Below are positions 9,148 through 17,325 of a stretch of 64,000 bases of DNA, one piece after another. The translations under genes were made by a program, and so were the position numbers. Each line of letters starts with the position of its first letter. Positions within the stretch are counted from its first letter, which is position 1. The notes beneath the pieces were generated by a model, which was not told the origin of the DNA, did not search any database, and saw only the letters and a list, made by a program, of their open reading frames with translations. The DNA is from Treponema sp. (GTDB taxonomy: Bacteria; Spirochaetota; Spirochaetia; Treponematales; Treponemataceae), in assembly GCA_017449265.1 (NCBI GenBank), contig JAFSJW010000060.1:1-64000 (forward strand), given 5' to 3'.

Positions 9148-10055
9148 AAAGAAGATTTTTTTTCGTTATATCTGCCATTGCAATTCTCTTGATTTTTTCC
9201 TCCTGCGGGGAATTCGGCGTGTACTCGCTGCTTTTCGGAGAAGAAGATGCGGAGGCGCGGTACAGTTCGTTCTCGGACAAGTCCTGTGCTGCCCTATCAG
9301 CGGAATCACTTTCTGCAAAAGGACTTACGAAATATTGCGGCATCGTCATAACCGACCCGCATTTCGGCTCGTCCGAGCCGCGGCATGAGGATGACTTCTA
9401 CGACTGGCTCCGGAATACATACAACACGGCGGAAGAGCCGCTTAAACCACGTTTTCTTGTATGTCTTGGCGACACGGCTGATTCAGGGAAAAAAGGTCAG
9501 TACGAAGATTTCAACAATTTTGCGGCGAAAGTAAAGGAAATTGCGAAAGAAAAGTTATCGCTCAAAAGCACAGATGATTTTCCAGTTTACACCATACTCG
9601 GAAACCATGACCTGTACAACAACGGCTGGTCAGACTGGAAAAACCTGATTTATCCATACACATCATCATATTACTTCGATGTTGGAAAATTCCGATTTTT
9701 CGGAACGGACACAGGTTCAGGAAGCCTTGGGAACGATCAGCTCAAAGATTTTGAGAAACTCCTGAAAGCCGACTCATCGTCAAAAATCGTTTTGTCGCAC
9801 TACCCTATTTATGCGGGCGGCATAATGGTTTTCGCAATACACGACACATACGAGCGTAACAGAATCCTAACTGCATGTGCCAAAGGCAATGTAAAGCAAA
9901 TACTCACAGGCCATCAGCACGAACCGATTGACTTCACGGACTACGAGATTTTTCAGGAACATGTAATCGGCTCTTTCGTCTACAAGCGGGTATTTGCTCT
10001 TTTGACGCTGGACGAAAAAGACGGCTCGGTAACATACAAGCGCATTGATTATTAA
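9144..10055 (+). CDS. Lipoprotein metallophosphoesterase
   Basis: 303 residues, TTG start overlapping the previous stop (TTGA). The N-terminus is a lipoprotein signal ending at Cys21 (IFSSC). All calcineurin-like metal-binding blocks occur in order: ITDPHFG, LGDTADSG, LGNHDLYNNG, LSHYPIYAGG and LTGHQHEP. It should hydrolyse a phosphomonoester or phosphodiester on the periplasmic or outer side of the membrane; the substrate is unknown. Confidence 0.85.
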   Translation: MKRRFFFVISAIAILLIFSSCGEFGVYSLLFGEEDAEARYSSFSDKSCAALSAESLSAKGLTKYCGIVITDPHFGSSEPRHEDDFYDWLRNTYNTAEEPLKPRFLVCLGDTADSGKKGQYEDFNNFAAKVKEIAKEKLSLKSTDDFPVYTILGNHDLYNNGWSDWKNLIYPYTSSYYFDVGKFRFFGTDTGSGSLGNDQLKDFEKLLKADSSSKIVLSHYPIYAGGIMVFAIHDTYERNRILTACAKGNVKQILTGHQHEPIDFTDYEIFQEHVIGSFVYKRVFALLTLDEKDGSVTYKRIDY

Positions 10056-10062
10056 CCTTCGC

Positions 10063-10090
10063 TTGCAAGCATATTTTTCTATGGTATAAT
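10063..10090 (+). promoter_or_regulatory. malQ promoter, leaderless type
   Basis: TTGCAA (10063-10068), 16-bp spacer, perfect TATAAT (10085-10090). Only 9 bp separate it from the ATG at 10100 and no Shine-Dalgarno exists. Confidence 0.65.
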
Positions 10091-10099
10091 TTTTAGAGT

Positions 10100-12196
10100 A
10101 TGAATAAAATAGAAAATCTTTCTGGCTTCGCGCTCTCACTCGCATCATTAAGGACAGAAGAATCGCCTGTCATAGGTGAATACACCGCACTCGTCAAGGC
10201 AGGCGAGTTCGCAAAAAAATGCGGATTCTCAATAATTCAGCTTCTGCCCGTCCTTGACACGGGAACCCAAAGCTCTCCGTACTCAAGCCTGAGCGCGTTC
10301 GCACTTCATCCAATCTACATAAATCTTTCGCATTTGCACGGCTTTGATTACTGCATAAAAAACGACAAATCCTTCAAAAAAGAATACGATGAATTCTTAA
10401 AGCACAAAAATGATTTGCGTTTCGATTACAATTTCGTCCTGAACGCAAAAGAACGCCTGATTCGTAAAATATGGGACATGATAAGTCATTCAACGGCATT
10501 TTTGTCTGAATCAGAACAAGAAAAAATTGGCGAAATGGAATCATGGCTCATGGATTTTATAGAAGCGAATCCCTGGCTAAAAGCATACTGCGTGTTCAAG
10601 GTCTTGAAGTATAAATATATGCAGGCATCGTCAAAAACATGGCCTTTGCAGGACAGAAATCTGTCAAAAGAAGAAATAGAAGCACGCTGGAACGACAGGA
10701 CACTTCTGGAGCAGCATTATTTCTACGCATTCGAGCAGCTTGTGGCATTCCGCCAGTTCAAGGCGGCAAGCGATGAAATCAAGAAAATGGGAATCATTCT
10801 AAAAGGCGACATCCCAATTCTACTGAACGATGATTCATGCGATGTGTGGAGCACGCCTGAGATTTTCAAACAAGAACTCAGGGCAGGCTCCCCACCAGAC
10901 GGAGACAATCCCAGCGGGCAGAACTGGGGCTTTCCGATATACGACTGGAAAGCGCAGGAAAAGGACGGATTTTCTTGGTGGAAGCTCCGCCTGAAAGAAT
11001 GTCAGAAATTTTTCGGAGCTTACCGGCTAGACCACATTCCCGGCTTTTTCAGGCTGTGGGCAATACCAGAAGGAGAAAAAACAGCAGAGCTTGGACGCAC
11101 AGAGCCTTGCGCCACAATCAGCTACTCATCGCTTCTTGAAGCACATTTCAGCGCGGACAGAATCAAATGGCTATCTCAGCCGCACATTCCAACAGAAGAT
11201 ATTTTCCGACTGACAGGAGACCTTGAAAAATCCCATGATATTCTTAGCCTTTTCTGTACCAGAATCGGATTTGAGGAACTCTGGAATTTCAAACCGTCGT
11301 TCAAATCGGCACGGGACATTGAAAAAGCGGATTTATCAAAATTCGAGCTTGATGCGGAAATGCAGAACGATGTCAAAATCATAATGCTCCGCTGGTGGAA
11401 AAACCGGACGCTAATTTCGGTAGGAAAAAAGAAATTCGTTCCTTACTACAAGTACGGCGAAACAAAAGCGTGGAATTCTTTGAATAATGACGAAAAGAAG
11501 ATTCTTTCTGAATTTTTTTCTGCCATCTGGAAGAAACAGGAGTCACTTTGGAAAAAGCAGGCTGAAAAAATCTTTTCTGCGCTCATTCCTTCAACAGACA
11601 TGGTTCCGTGCGGAGAGGACCTTGGCGTTATGATAGGGTGTATGCCAAAAGTTATGAAAAAGTTCCAGATTCTTTCCCTGAAAGTAATACGATGGTGCAG
11701 AAACTGGTCAGCCGAAGGTCAGCCTTTCGACGATATGAAAAAATACAATAAGCTCAGTCTTGTTACCACGAGCGTACACGACTGTTCAACGCTCCGCCAG
11801 TGGTGGAATTCTGAGAAAAACAGTACGAAGGCTTTTGAGCAGGCTTTTCTTTCCGAGAAAAAAAAGTCGAAAAATAAAGAGGTCGAGCCTTTCTTTGAAG
11901 ACTCAGAAAGCATTTTCAAAGACGATTTTTCACCTGAGATTGCACAGAAAGTTCTTTCTGTATGCGCAAAGACAAACGGAGCATGGTTCGTAAACCCAAT
12001 TCAGGACTGGCTTTACCTTGACGATGCGAACAAAAGCCCCTGCTGGAGCGAAAATTCTGACAACGAGCGGATGAACATTCCTGGGACGGTAAGCGAGTTC
12101 AACTGGACTTACCGCATTCCGCTCACATTTGAAGAACTTATGAAAAAAGAAAGCATGATTTCAAAAATCAAAAAAATAATCGCAATTCACGGATAG
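10100..12196 (+). CDS. malQ: 4-alpha-glucanotransferase (GH77)
   Basis: Transfers alpha-1,4-glucan segments between malto-oligosaccharides. The 698-residue protein carries the GH77 landmarks: SPYSSLSAFALHP near the N-terminus, GDIPILLNDDSCDVW, the nucleophile Asp in YRLDHIPGFFR (~311), the acid/base Glu in GEDLG (~504) and the third carboxylate in HDCSTLRQWW (~560). The usual malP and maltose transporter genes are not adjacent. Translation is probably leaderless. It ends about 60 bp before the tRNA gene. Confidence 0.93.
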   Translation: MNKIENLSGFALSLASLRTEESPVIGEYTALVKAGEFAKKCGFSIIQLLPVLDTGTQSSPYSSLSAFALHPIYINLSHLHGFDYCIKNDKSFKKEYDEFLKHKNDLRFDYNFVLNAKERLIRKIWDMISHSTAFLSESEQEKIGEMESWLMDFIEANPWLKAYCVFKVLKYKYMQASSKTWPLQDRNLSKEEIEARWNDRTLLEQHYFYAFEQLVAFRQFKAASDEIKKMGIILKGDIPILLNDDSCDVWSTPEIFKQELRAGSPPDGDNPSGQNWGFPIYDWKAQEKDGFSWWKLRLKECQKFFGAYRLDHIPGFFRLWAIPEGEKTAELGRTEPCATISYSSLLEAHFSADRIKWLSQPHIPTEDIFRLTGDLEKSHDILSLFCTRIGFEELWNFKPSFKSARDIEKADLSKFELDAEMQNDVKIIMLRWWKNRTLISVGKKKFVPYYKYGETKAWNSLNNDEKKILSEFFSAIWKKQESLWKKQAEKIFSALIPSTDMVPCGEDLGVMIGCMPKVMKKFQILSLKVIRWCRNWSAEGQPFDDMKKYNKLSLVTTSVHDCSTLRQWWNSEKNSTKAFEQAFLSEKKKSKNKEVEPFFEDSESIFKDDFSPEIAQKVLSVCAKTNGAWFVNPIQDWLYLDDANKSPCWSENSDNERMNIPGTVSEFNWTYRIPLTFEELMKKESMISKIKKIIAIHG

Positions 12197-12212
12197 AAAT
12201 TAAAAAAATCCC

Positions 12213-12241
12213 TTGACACTATTCTGTGATTTCTATATCAT
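12213..12241 (+). promoter_or_regulatory. tRNA-Ala promoter with overlapping inverted repeat
   Basis: TTGACA at 12213-12218, 17-bp spacer, TATCAT at 12236-12241. ATTCTGTGAT (12221-12230) and ATCATAGAAT (12238-12247) form a 9/10 inverted repeat across the -10 region. Confidence 0.7.
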
Positions 12242-12254
12242 AGAATAGTCATTT

Positions 12255-12328
12255 GGGGAATTAGCTCAGTTGGCTAGAGCATCGGCTTTGCAAGCCGAGG
12301 GTCAAGGGTTCGAGTCCCTTATTCTCCA
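12255..12328 (+). tRNA. tRNA-Ala (anticodon TGC)
   Basis: 74 nt fold into a standard cloverleaf: acceptor GGGGAAT/ATTCTCC, D arm GCTC/GAGC, anticodon arm TCGGC-TTTGCAA-GCCGA, T arm AAGGG-TTCGAGT-CCCTT, discriminator A. The anticodon is TGC. The G3-T70 pair, the alanine identity element, is present. The 3' CCA is not encoded. Confidence 0.98.
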
Positions 12329-12365
12329 AAAACCTGCTCTTTTCGGGCAGGTTTTTCTTTTTTTT
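12329..12365 (+). terminator. Intrinsic terminator after tRNA-Ala
   Basis: AAAACCTGC pairs with GCAGGTTTT around a 9-nt loop (12329-12355), followed by a T-rich run (TTTTTCTTTTTTTT). Confidence 0.9.
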
Positions 12366-12402
12366 AAACGAAATCCGTGACAAAACAGAAAGGAATCGAA
12401 TA

Positions 12403-13299
12403 ATGCGGAACTTGAAATCACTCACATACGGAATCGTAGGGCTTGGCATTATGGGCGGCTCGTTCGCAAAATCAATACGGCGGAACATACTGAGCCAGAA
12501 CGGCTCCACGGGAAAAATCCTTGCGTGCAACAGGAGCACGGCGTGCCTGAGCCAGGCCACCGAAGAAGGCGTAATAGACCGCGCGTTCACTTCCGACCGC
12601 GCACGGGAAATGATTGGCGAGTGCGACATTCTTTTCATCTGCCTCTACCCCCACGCCACACTGAACTTTCTTAAGGACAACAAGGATTTTTTCAAAAGCG
12701 GTGCGATTGTGACCGACATTTCGGGCGTAAAAGGAATCTTTGAGCGGGAGCTTCCGTCCCTTTTGCGGAACGACATGGACTTCATAATCGGCCATCCAAT
12801 GGCGGGCGGTGAGAAAGAGGGCTACGCAAACTCAAAGGCCGAATTCTTCGTGAACCACAATTACATTTTGTGCGAGCAGAAGTTCAACAAGAGCGAAAAC
12901 ATGGAGCTGATGAAAAATCTCATCTCCGAAATGGGATTCACGCGCATAACCGAAACGACTTGCGACACCCATGACCACAAAATCGGCTTTACGAGCCAGC
13001 TTTGCCATGTGATTGCGGCAGCCCTCGTAGAAAGCGCGGAAGACCCTGAAATCACGGCGTTCGGTGGCGGAAGTTTTGAGGATTTGACAAGAATCGCCAT
13101 GATAAACGCCCCCTTGTGGACGGAGCTTTTCATATCGAACAAAGAAAAGCTCGTGTCGCACATTGAGAATTTTGAGCGCACAATGGAGGCGTTCAAGAAC
13201 GCAATCCAGACGGAGGATGCCAACGAGCTGAAACGCCTTTTGGAAGACACGCGGGAAAAGCGGCTCAGAATGGGCTCAATCCGAACAGTGGCAAAATAG
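12403..13299 (+). CDS. tyrA: Prephenate dehydrogenase
   Basis: Oxidatively decarboxylates prephenate to 4-hydroxyphenylpyruvate with NAD(P)+ in tyrosine synthesis. The 298-residue protein has the nucleotide loop YGIVGLGIMGGSFA at ~9-22, the catalytic His segment IIGHPMAGGEKEGY near 128 and the C-terminal helical dimerisation region (HKIGFTSQLCHVIAAAL). No fused chorismate mutase or ACT domain is seen. AAAGGA lies ~9 nt before the ATG. It stands alone between tRNA-Ala and the accessory island. Confidence 0.92.
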   Translation: MRNLKSLTYGIVGLGIMGGSFAKSIRRNILSQNGSTGKILACNRSTACLSQATEEGVIDRAFTSDRAREMIGECDILFICLYPHATLNFLKDNKDFFKSGAIVTDISGVKGIFERELPSLLRNDMDFIIGHPMAGGEKEGYANSKAEFFVNHNYILCEQKFNKSENMELMKNLISEMGFTRITETTCDTHDHKIGFTSQLCHVIAAALVESAEDPEITAFGGGSFEDLTRIAMINAPLWTELFISNKEKLVSHIENFERTMEAFKNAIQTEDANELKRLLEDTREKRLRMGSIRTVAK

Positions 13300-13334
13300 G
13301 TTGAACTTTTGGCAAAGGCAAATTCTGGCGGTGC

Positions 13335-14918
13335 TTACCGCACTTCCCATTCGGTGATGTTCCTTTCCGTAGTTGAGAAATTCACCCCGATTTTGAAGAC
13401 TTTGCGCCTGTCTGCGGAGTATGGCTTTGCATAGCCCTGCTCTTCAATCTGCTTCAATGCCTCTTTTGCCGAAACATCGCGCTTGAACTCAAAGATATAG
13501 ATATATTCGGAAGTTTCAAGAATGCAGTCTGCCCTGCCCTTTGCGGAATGAACCTCGGTGCGGGCGTATTTTCCCATTATCGTGAGTGCAAGGAAAATCA
13601 CATTCTGGAAATTCTGCTCCGTGACAGGCTCGGTGTCGCTTCCTGCGGGGTACGGAAGAAGCGCGAACAATGCGGTGAACCAGTTCCTCATCCCGTCGGT
13701 GTCGCCCTCCTCAACCGCATCGTCAAGAAGATTTATGTCGAACGGAGTCAACTTGTCCTCAACATGGAGGTAGCTCGGGGCAAGAGCCTCCAGAAAACCA
13801 TATTTCACCTCCGCGTTCGGGAAGCCCAGCTTAAAGGTACGCTGTTTTTGATTCCAGCTTTTGATTGTGAGGTAGCCAGACTGGTAGAAAAGAGGCGTGG
13901 GATCTGCATTTTCCGGGCGGTAATCCTTCAATGCCGATTCCGAAAGTTTTATCTCTTCGGTGAATTTCCGCACATCAAAGCGGGCTGCCTCAAGTTTTTT
14001 GATTAGGAAAGTCGGAGTCCCGCTCTCAAACCAGTAGTTACCAAACCGCCTCTCGTCAAAGCTGTGCAGGATGCTGAACGGATTGTACATTCCGTCGCCG
14101 GAAGCAGAAAAATGGTAGCCGTCGTACATCCGCTTTAGCTCGGAAATGCATTCGGCTTCGGAGAAGCCCGTAGCTTCGGAAAGATTTTTGATTTGAGTAG
14201 CGAATTTTTTCTCCAGCTCCGACTGCGTGATTCCGCAGATGTTGTTGTATTTTCCGTTTAGCGAAATATCCGTGAGCTGGTTCAGGTCGCTGAAAATGGA
14301 GACCTTGCTGAACTTCGTGACCCCCGTGAACATATAGAATTTCAGATATTCGTCACAGTCTTTGAGGGTCGCGAAGAACGCCTTGTACAGAGTTCTGTTT
14401 GCCTCTTCCTGCTCTGGATTTACAATCATGTTTTTGAGGAGCGGATTGTCATCTTCATCAATCAGGACGACAACTTTTCTGCCTGTTTTTTTTACGGCAT
14501 TCTCCAGGGCTTTTGCAAAACGAATCGCAAGAGTCGGCTCTTCATGCGGAAGACTGTATTTTTCTTCAAAGCCATTAAGCGTACTTCTTAATTTTTCTGC
14601 AAGCCTTTCTTTTTCCGTGAACTCTCCGCTTGCAAGCGAAAAATACAGCACCGGATGTTCTACCCACGGCTCTTTGCACTGAGTTTCAAGCCCCTCAATC
14701 GCAAGTCCGCTGAACAAATCTTTTCGTCCGAGAAAATAGTATTTAATAGTAGAAAGCAGAAGGCTTTTCCCGAATCGCCTGGGACGGCTCAGAAAGACAG
14801 CCCTGTTAGAGTGTGTGAGTTCGTAAATGATAGCGGTCTTATCCACATAGAGATAATTTCCTTCGCGGAGAATACTGAAATCCTGTACGCCGAGCGGCAA
14901 AAGCCGTTTTTCTTCCAT
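13335..14918 (-). CDS. AAA-ATPase-like / PD-(D/E)XK nuclease-like protein (DUF1703 type)
   Basis: 527 residues with the two-domain plan of a family expanded in Bacteroides, fusobacteria and treponemes. The N-terminus has GVQDFSILREGNYLYVDKT, then the P-loop-like SRPRRFGKSLLL (~44-55) and Walker B VVLIDEDDNPLL (family usual IDEYDNP). The C-terminus has a nuclease-type core, GRADCILETSEYIYIFEFKRD, with Asp...Glu-X-Lys. Function is unproven; restriction, mobile-element or nucleic-acid processing roles have been proposed for relatives. A leaderless-type promoter lies immediately upstream. Confidence 0.85.
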   Translation of the reverse strand: MEEKRLLPLGVQDFSILREGNYLYVDKTAIIYELTHSNRAVFLSRPRRFGKSLLLSTIKYYFLGRKDLFSGLAIEGLETQCKEPWVEHPVLYFSLASGEFTEKERLAEKLRSTLNGFEEKYSLPHEEPTLAIRFAKALENAVKKTGRKVVVLIDEDDNPLLKNMIVNPEQEEANRTLYKAFFATLKDCDEYLKFYMFTGVTKFSKVSIFSDLNQLTDISLNGKYNNICGITQSELEKKFATQIKNLSEATGFSEAECISELKRMYDGYHFSASGDGMYNPFSILHSFDERRFGNYWFESGTPTFLIKKLEAARFDVRKFTEEIKLSESALKDYRPENADPTPLFYQSGYLTIKSWNQKQRTFKLGFPNAEVKYGFLEALAPSYLHVEDKLTPFDINLLDDAVEEGDTDGMRNWFTALFALLPYPAGSDTEPVTEQNFQNVIFLALTIMGKYARTEVHSAKGRADCILETSEYIYIFEFKRDVSAKEALKQIEEQGYAKPYSADRRKVFKIGVNFSTTERNITEWEVR

Positions 14919-14924
14919 AATAAA

Positions 14925-14953
14925 AGTCTACCACGGATTATTAGATTCATCAA
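14925..14953 (-). promoter_or_regulatory. Promoter of the AAA/nuclease-like gene, leaderless type
   Basis: Minus strand TTGATG (14953-14948), 17-bp spacer, TGG-TAGACT extended -10 (14930-14925), then 6 bp to the ATG at 14918. Confidence 0.55.
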
Positions 14954-15456
14954 TTTAGCAACCAGGCAATCGGTAGCAGGATAAAAAATCCTGCCGTAAT
15001 TTTAAGGCTCGTCAGTGTTGAAAAACCTAAGAATTTGACGATTAGGAACATGACAAGTACTACCACGAGAATAATAATCGAACAGCCCATGAGTGTACGG
15101 TCTTTTTTCTGCGTCGTGAACAATTTTCCCAGCAGTTTTTTGTCACCAACCGCGCTTATCCCTATTTTTTCCCAGTCCTCATCTTTCATGTTCGAGAGAA
15201 CTCCTGCGTTCAAAAGCCCCTGCTCCTCAAAGAGCGGAATGTATTTTTCAAGACCGTTCCGAGAGAGGAGTTCCCGAATGGTCTCCTCGTCCGCCAAAAG
15301 GGACTCTGAGCATGAATCACAAGTTTTCCTGTCTGTAATCACAGGATTTGCCGTATAGCAGTTCGGGCAGAAACGCCCGCGTCCGTTCTTGTGCGCGAGA
15401 AGTACATTGACTTCAACAAACGGCTCGTAGCCGTCACGGAGAGTGATGTTTTTCAT
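14950..15456 (-). CDS. Zinc-ribbon + SAM-domain membrane protein, unknown
   Basis: 168 residues in three parts. Residues ~28-50 form a zinc ribbon (FCPNCYTANP ... CDSCSES, two CxxC pairs). Residues ~57-112 match a sterile alpha motif: LLSRNGLEKYIPLFEEQG, then MKDEDWEKIGISAVGDKKLL, with the characteristic Leu-x-x-Leu-Gly-Ile-like spacing. Residues ~120-168 contain two hydrophobic helices. SAM domains, known for oligomerisation, are uncommon in bacteria. AGGAG overlaps the stop codon of the upstream FRG gene, so translation is probably coupled in an LRR-FRG-SAM operon. Confidence 0.75.
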   Translation of the reverse strand: MKNITLRDGYEPFVEVNVLLAHKNGRGRFCPNCYTANPVITDRKTCDSCSESLLADEETIRELLSRNGLEKYIPLFEEQGLLNAGVLSNMKDEDWEKIGISAVGDKKLLGKLFTTQKKDRTLMGCSIIILVVVLVMFLIVKFLGFSTLTSLKITAGFFILLPIAWLLN

Positions 15457-15467
15457 TGTGGGTGCTC

Positions 15468-16634
15468 CTATTTGTTTATCTGCTCGTTTATTTCATTCGC
15501 CACATTATCCATGTCGGGGTAGATGAAATCCTCGGTTATGTTGAACCTTGCAAGGTCATCAACAATTTTTTTCTTTGCCTCGGGAGGAATCAAGGCGACG
15601 AGCTGATTTCCTTTCTTGTCCCTGTAGAAAAGCCTCCGCAGGTTGAATGGGTCTTTGTCAAAAATCTTGTGCGTGTTCTCGCCCGAGTACGGTTTTATTT
15701 TCCTGAACTCAAGCTCCCATGTCTTTTCTTTATCCAGAAGTTTTTTCCATCTGGAATCCTCAATGAGCGACATGAAACTAAGCTCAGGCTCATCTTCTTT
15801 TAGGATATATTCAGTAAGTTCCAGAGCTTTCTTTTCGTCCCCGCCGACTCTGATTACTTCGTTCGCGTTCACGATTATGAGTGCCCCATGCTGGTTCTTT
15901 ATCCTCACATTGTTCTGTGGTACGCGGACGATTACGGAGCGGCGCACTATGTCCCTGAGAGGGATGTATTTCTCATCGCGCATGAAGTTGTTGTCCTTCT
16001 TCCACTCCATGCCCAGCTTCCAGAGGTTGAATTTCCTTTCCATGAAAGCGGTGCTTGCCCCAATGCTCACGGTTGCGCTGCTTATTACCTTCAGCTCGTC
16101 TGGCTTTTTCTCAGTTTCCTTCTTCGGGTCTCTGAATATCGCAATCTCGCCCCATTCAGCAAGCTCTTTCTCGCGGTTCTTGTTGAATTTTTTCATCGGC
16201 GAACAGGCAAAGTACAGTGCCGCCAGCGGGCTTTCTGAGATGTCAAGTGCCCTTGTGGAAAGTCCGTAATGCTGCATGAGTACAAGGCGCGCCATGTCAT
16301 TCGTGCATGAGTAGATTTCGTTGGAGAACCGCCGAGTAAAGGAATCTATCATGAGTCTCTCATTCTCCGGGTTTATCCTGAGCACGGTGGGATTTATGGT
16401 GAAATTTGCGTTTCCCTGTCCCCTATAAAAAACTGGGTCTTCGTAGGAAGTTTCAAGCGAGCCGATGAATTCGATGTACTCTCCGAGCGAAGTTATTATT
16501 TTTGGCTTGACGCACAATTCATCATCAACTCTGACGATTCTCTCTATGCTCTTGTACTCGCTCTTCAACTTTCCGTCATAAGAACCATAGCCTTTTATCT
16601 TTTTGGCAAAATTGAATTGTTCTTTGTCAGACAT
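15468..16634 (-). CDS. FRG-domain protein
   Basis: I start at the ATG at 16634, with AGGA 6-7 nt upstream; a TTG two codons earlier is possible. 388 residues. The FRG domain is recognised by FYRGQGNANFTINPTVLR near residue 67 and HYGLSTRALDISESPLAALYFA near 122, equivalent to the family's QHHGLPTRLLDW...NPLVALFFA. The biochemical role of the domain is unknown; it is frequent on mobile elements. The start overlaps the last 8 bp of the LRR gene and the stop is 11 bp before the SAM gene. Confidence 0.85.
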   Translation of the reverse strand: MSDKEQFNFAKKIKGYGSYDGKLKSEYKSIERIVRVDDELCVKPKIITSLGEYIEFIGSLETSYEDPVFYRGQGNANFTINPTVLRINPENERLMIDSFTRRFSNEIYSCTNDMARLVLMQHYGLSTRALDISESPLAALYFACSPMKKFNKNREKELAEWGEIAIFRDPKKETEKKPDELKVISSATVSIGASTAFMERKFNLWKLGMEWKKDNNFMRDEKYIPLRDIVRRSVIVRVPQNNVRIKNQHGALIIVNANEVIRVGGDEKKALELTEYILKEDEPELSFMSLIEDSRWKKLLDKEKTWELEFRKIKPYSGENTHKIFDKDPFNLRRLFYRDKKGNQLVALIPPEAKKKIVDDLARFNITEDFIYPDMDNVANEINEQINK

Positions 16635-17199
16635 TTTCAATCCTATAGCCGTTTTCTCGCGCGAATTTCTCTACGGCAGAACCTTTCTTGCAAACAAATG
16701 TCAGGTATTCGGGGCAGTCGGCGAAAGGGTTCTCGGTGAAATCAATATTATCAGCAAATGCAACGACTGTTCGCAAAGCTTCGCAATCAGAGAAAGCATT
16801 TTTCTCTATTGTAAGGGTATTGCAGTTCGGAAAAATAACAGTGTTAAGACTGCAACAATTTTTAAACGCATTAGTCTGAACGGTAAAATTATCTGATGCG
16901 GATTCTTGTTTTATACCTTTGATTCCAGGGGGAGTTGGTTCTTTATTTTCAGATGAATCGTCCAATTCTCCAAAAAACACAGCTTCAAGACATTCACAAT
17001 TTTCAAATGTAGACTGAAAAATACAGCATAATTTATTTTTTATATGAACGAATCTTATATTTGAATTTGAAAAAGCGTTTTTGGAAATTACATCATTAAA
17101 ACTACCATCAATGCAGACAGTTTCCTTTTCGTTATTTTCTGGGAACGAGCATATAAAGTACTCAAGATTTTTGTCTTTCTCTACATAAACTGGTTTCAT
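16627..17199 (-). CDS. BspA-like leucine-rich repeat protein (LRR_5), intracellular
   Basis: The ATG at 17199 has AGAGG 8 nt upstream; the longer reading to 17307 runs back through two perfect hairpins and is rejected. 190 residues with about four LRR_5 units (NAFSNSNIRFVHI, STFENCECLEAVFF, NAFKNCCSLNTVIF, NAFSDCEALRTVVA) and the usual closing GSAVEKFARENGYRI. There is no signal peptide, unlike secreted BspA proteins. It is first in an operon with the FRG and SAM genes, suggesting it recognises something for them. Confidence 0.8.
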   Translation of the reverse strand: MKPVYVEKDKNLEYFICSFPENNEKETVCIDGSFNDVISKNAFSNSNIRFVHIKNKLCCIFQSTFENCECLEAVFFGELDDSSENKEPTPPGIKGIKQESASDNFTVQTNAFKNCCSLNTVIFPNCNTLTIEKNAFSDCEALRTVVAFADNIDFTENPFADCPEYLTFVCKKGSAVEKFARENGYRIENV

Positions 17200-17256
17200 A
17201 ATATTATCCTCTTTGTAAAATTTTATAATAATGTTTGCGAGTTTGCGGAGTATTCG

Positions 17257-17279
17257 CACAAACGGCTCTGCCGTTTGTG
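17257..17279. repeat. Perfect 10-bp stem hairpin A
   Basis: CACAAACGGC-tct-GCCGTTTGTG, a perfect inverted repeat with a 3-nt loop. It is the first of two adjacent hairpins between the SUMF1-domain gene and the LRR operon. Confidence 0.9.
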
Positions 17280-17281
17280 GC

Positions 17282-17304
17282 CACCTTTGGCTTCGCCAAA
17301 GGTG
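17282..17304. repeat. Perfect 10-bp stem hairpin B
   Basis: CACCTTTGGC-ttc-GCCAAAGGTG, again 10 bp with a 3-nt loop, 2 bp after hairpin A. Neither hairpin has a T-tract, so simple intrinsic termination is not obvious. Confidence 0.9.
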
Positions 17305-17325
17305 CAACCACCACGGAGTTTTTAA

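Noticed and set aside
13335..14918. Transposase of an insertion sequence
   Set aside because: Domain content is AAA-like plus PD-(D/E)XK-like; no terminal inverted repeats or DDE motif were found.
17200..17307. N-terminal extension of the LRR protein
   Set aside because: It would read through a perfect hairpin; the ATG at 17199 has a clear ribosome-binding site.
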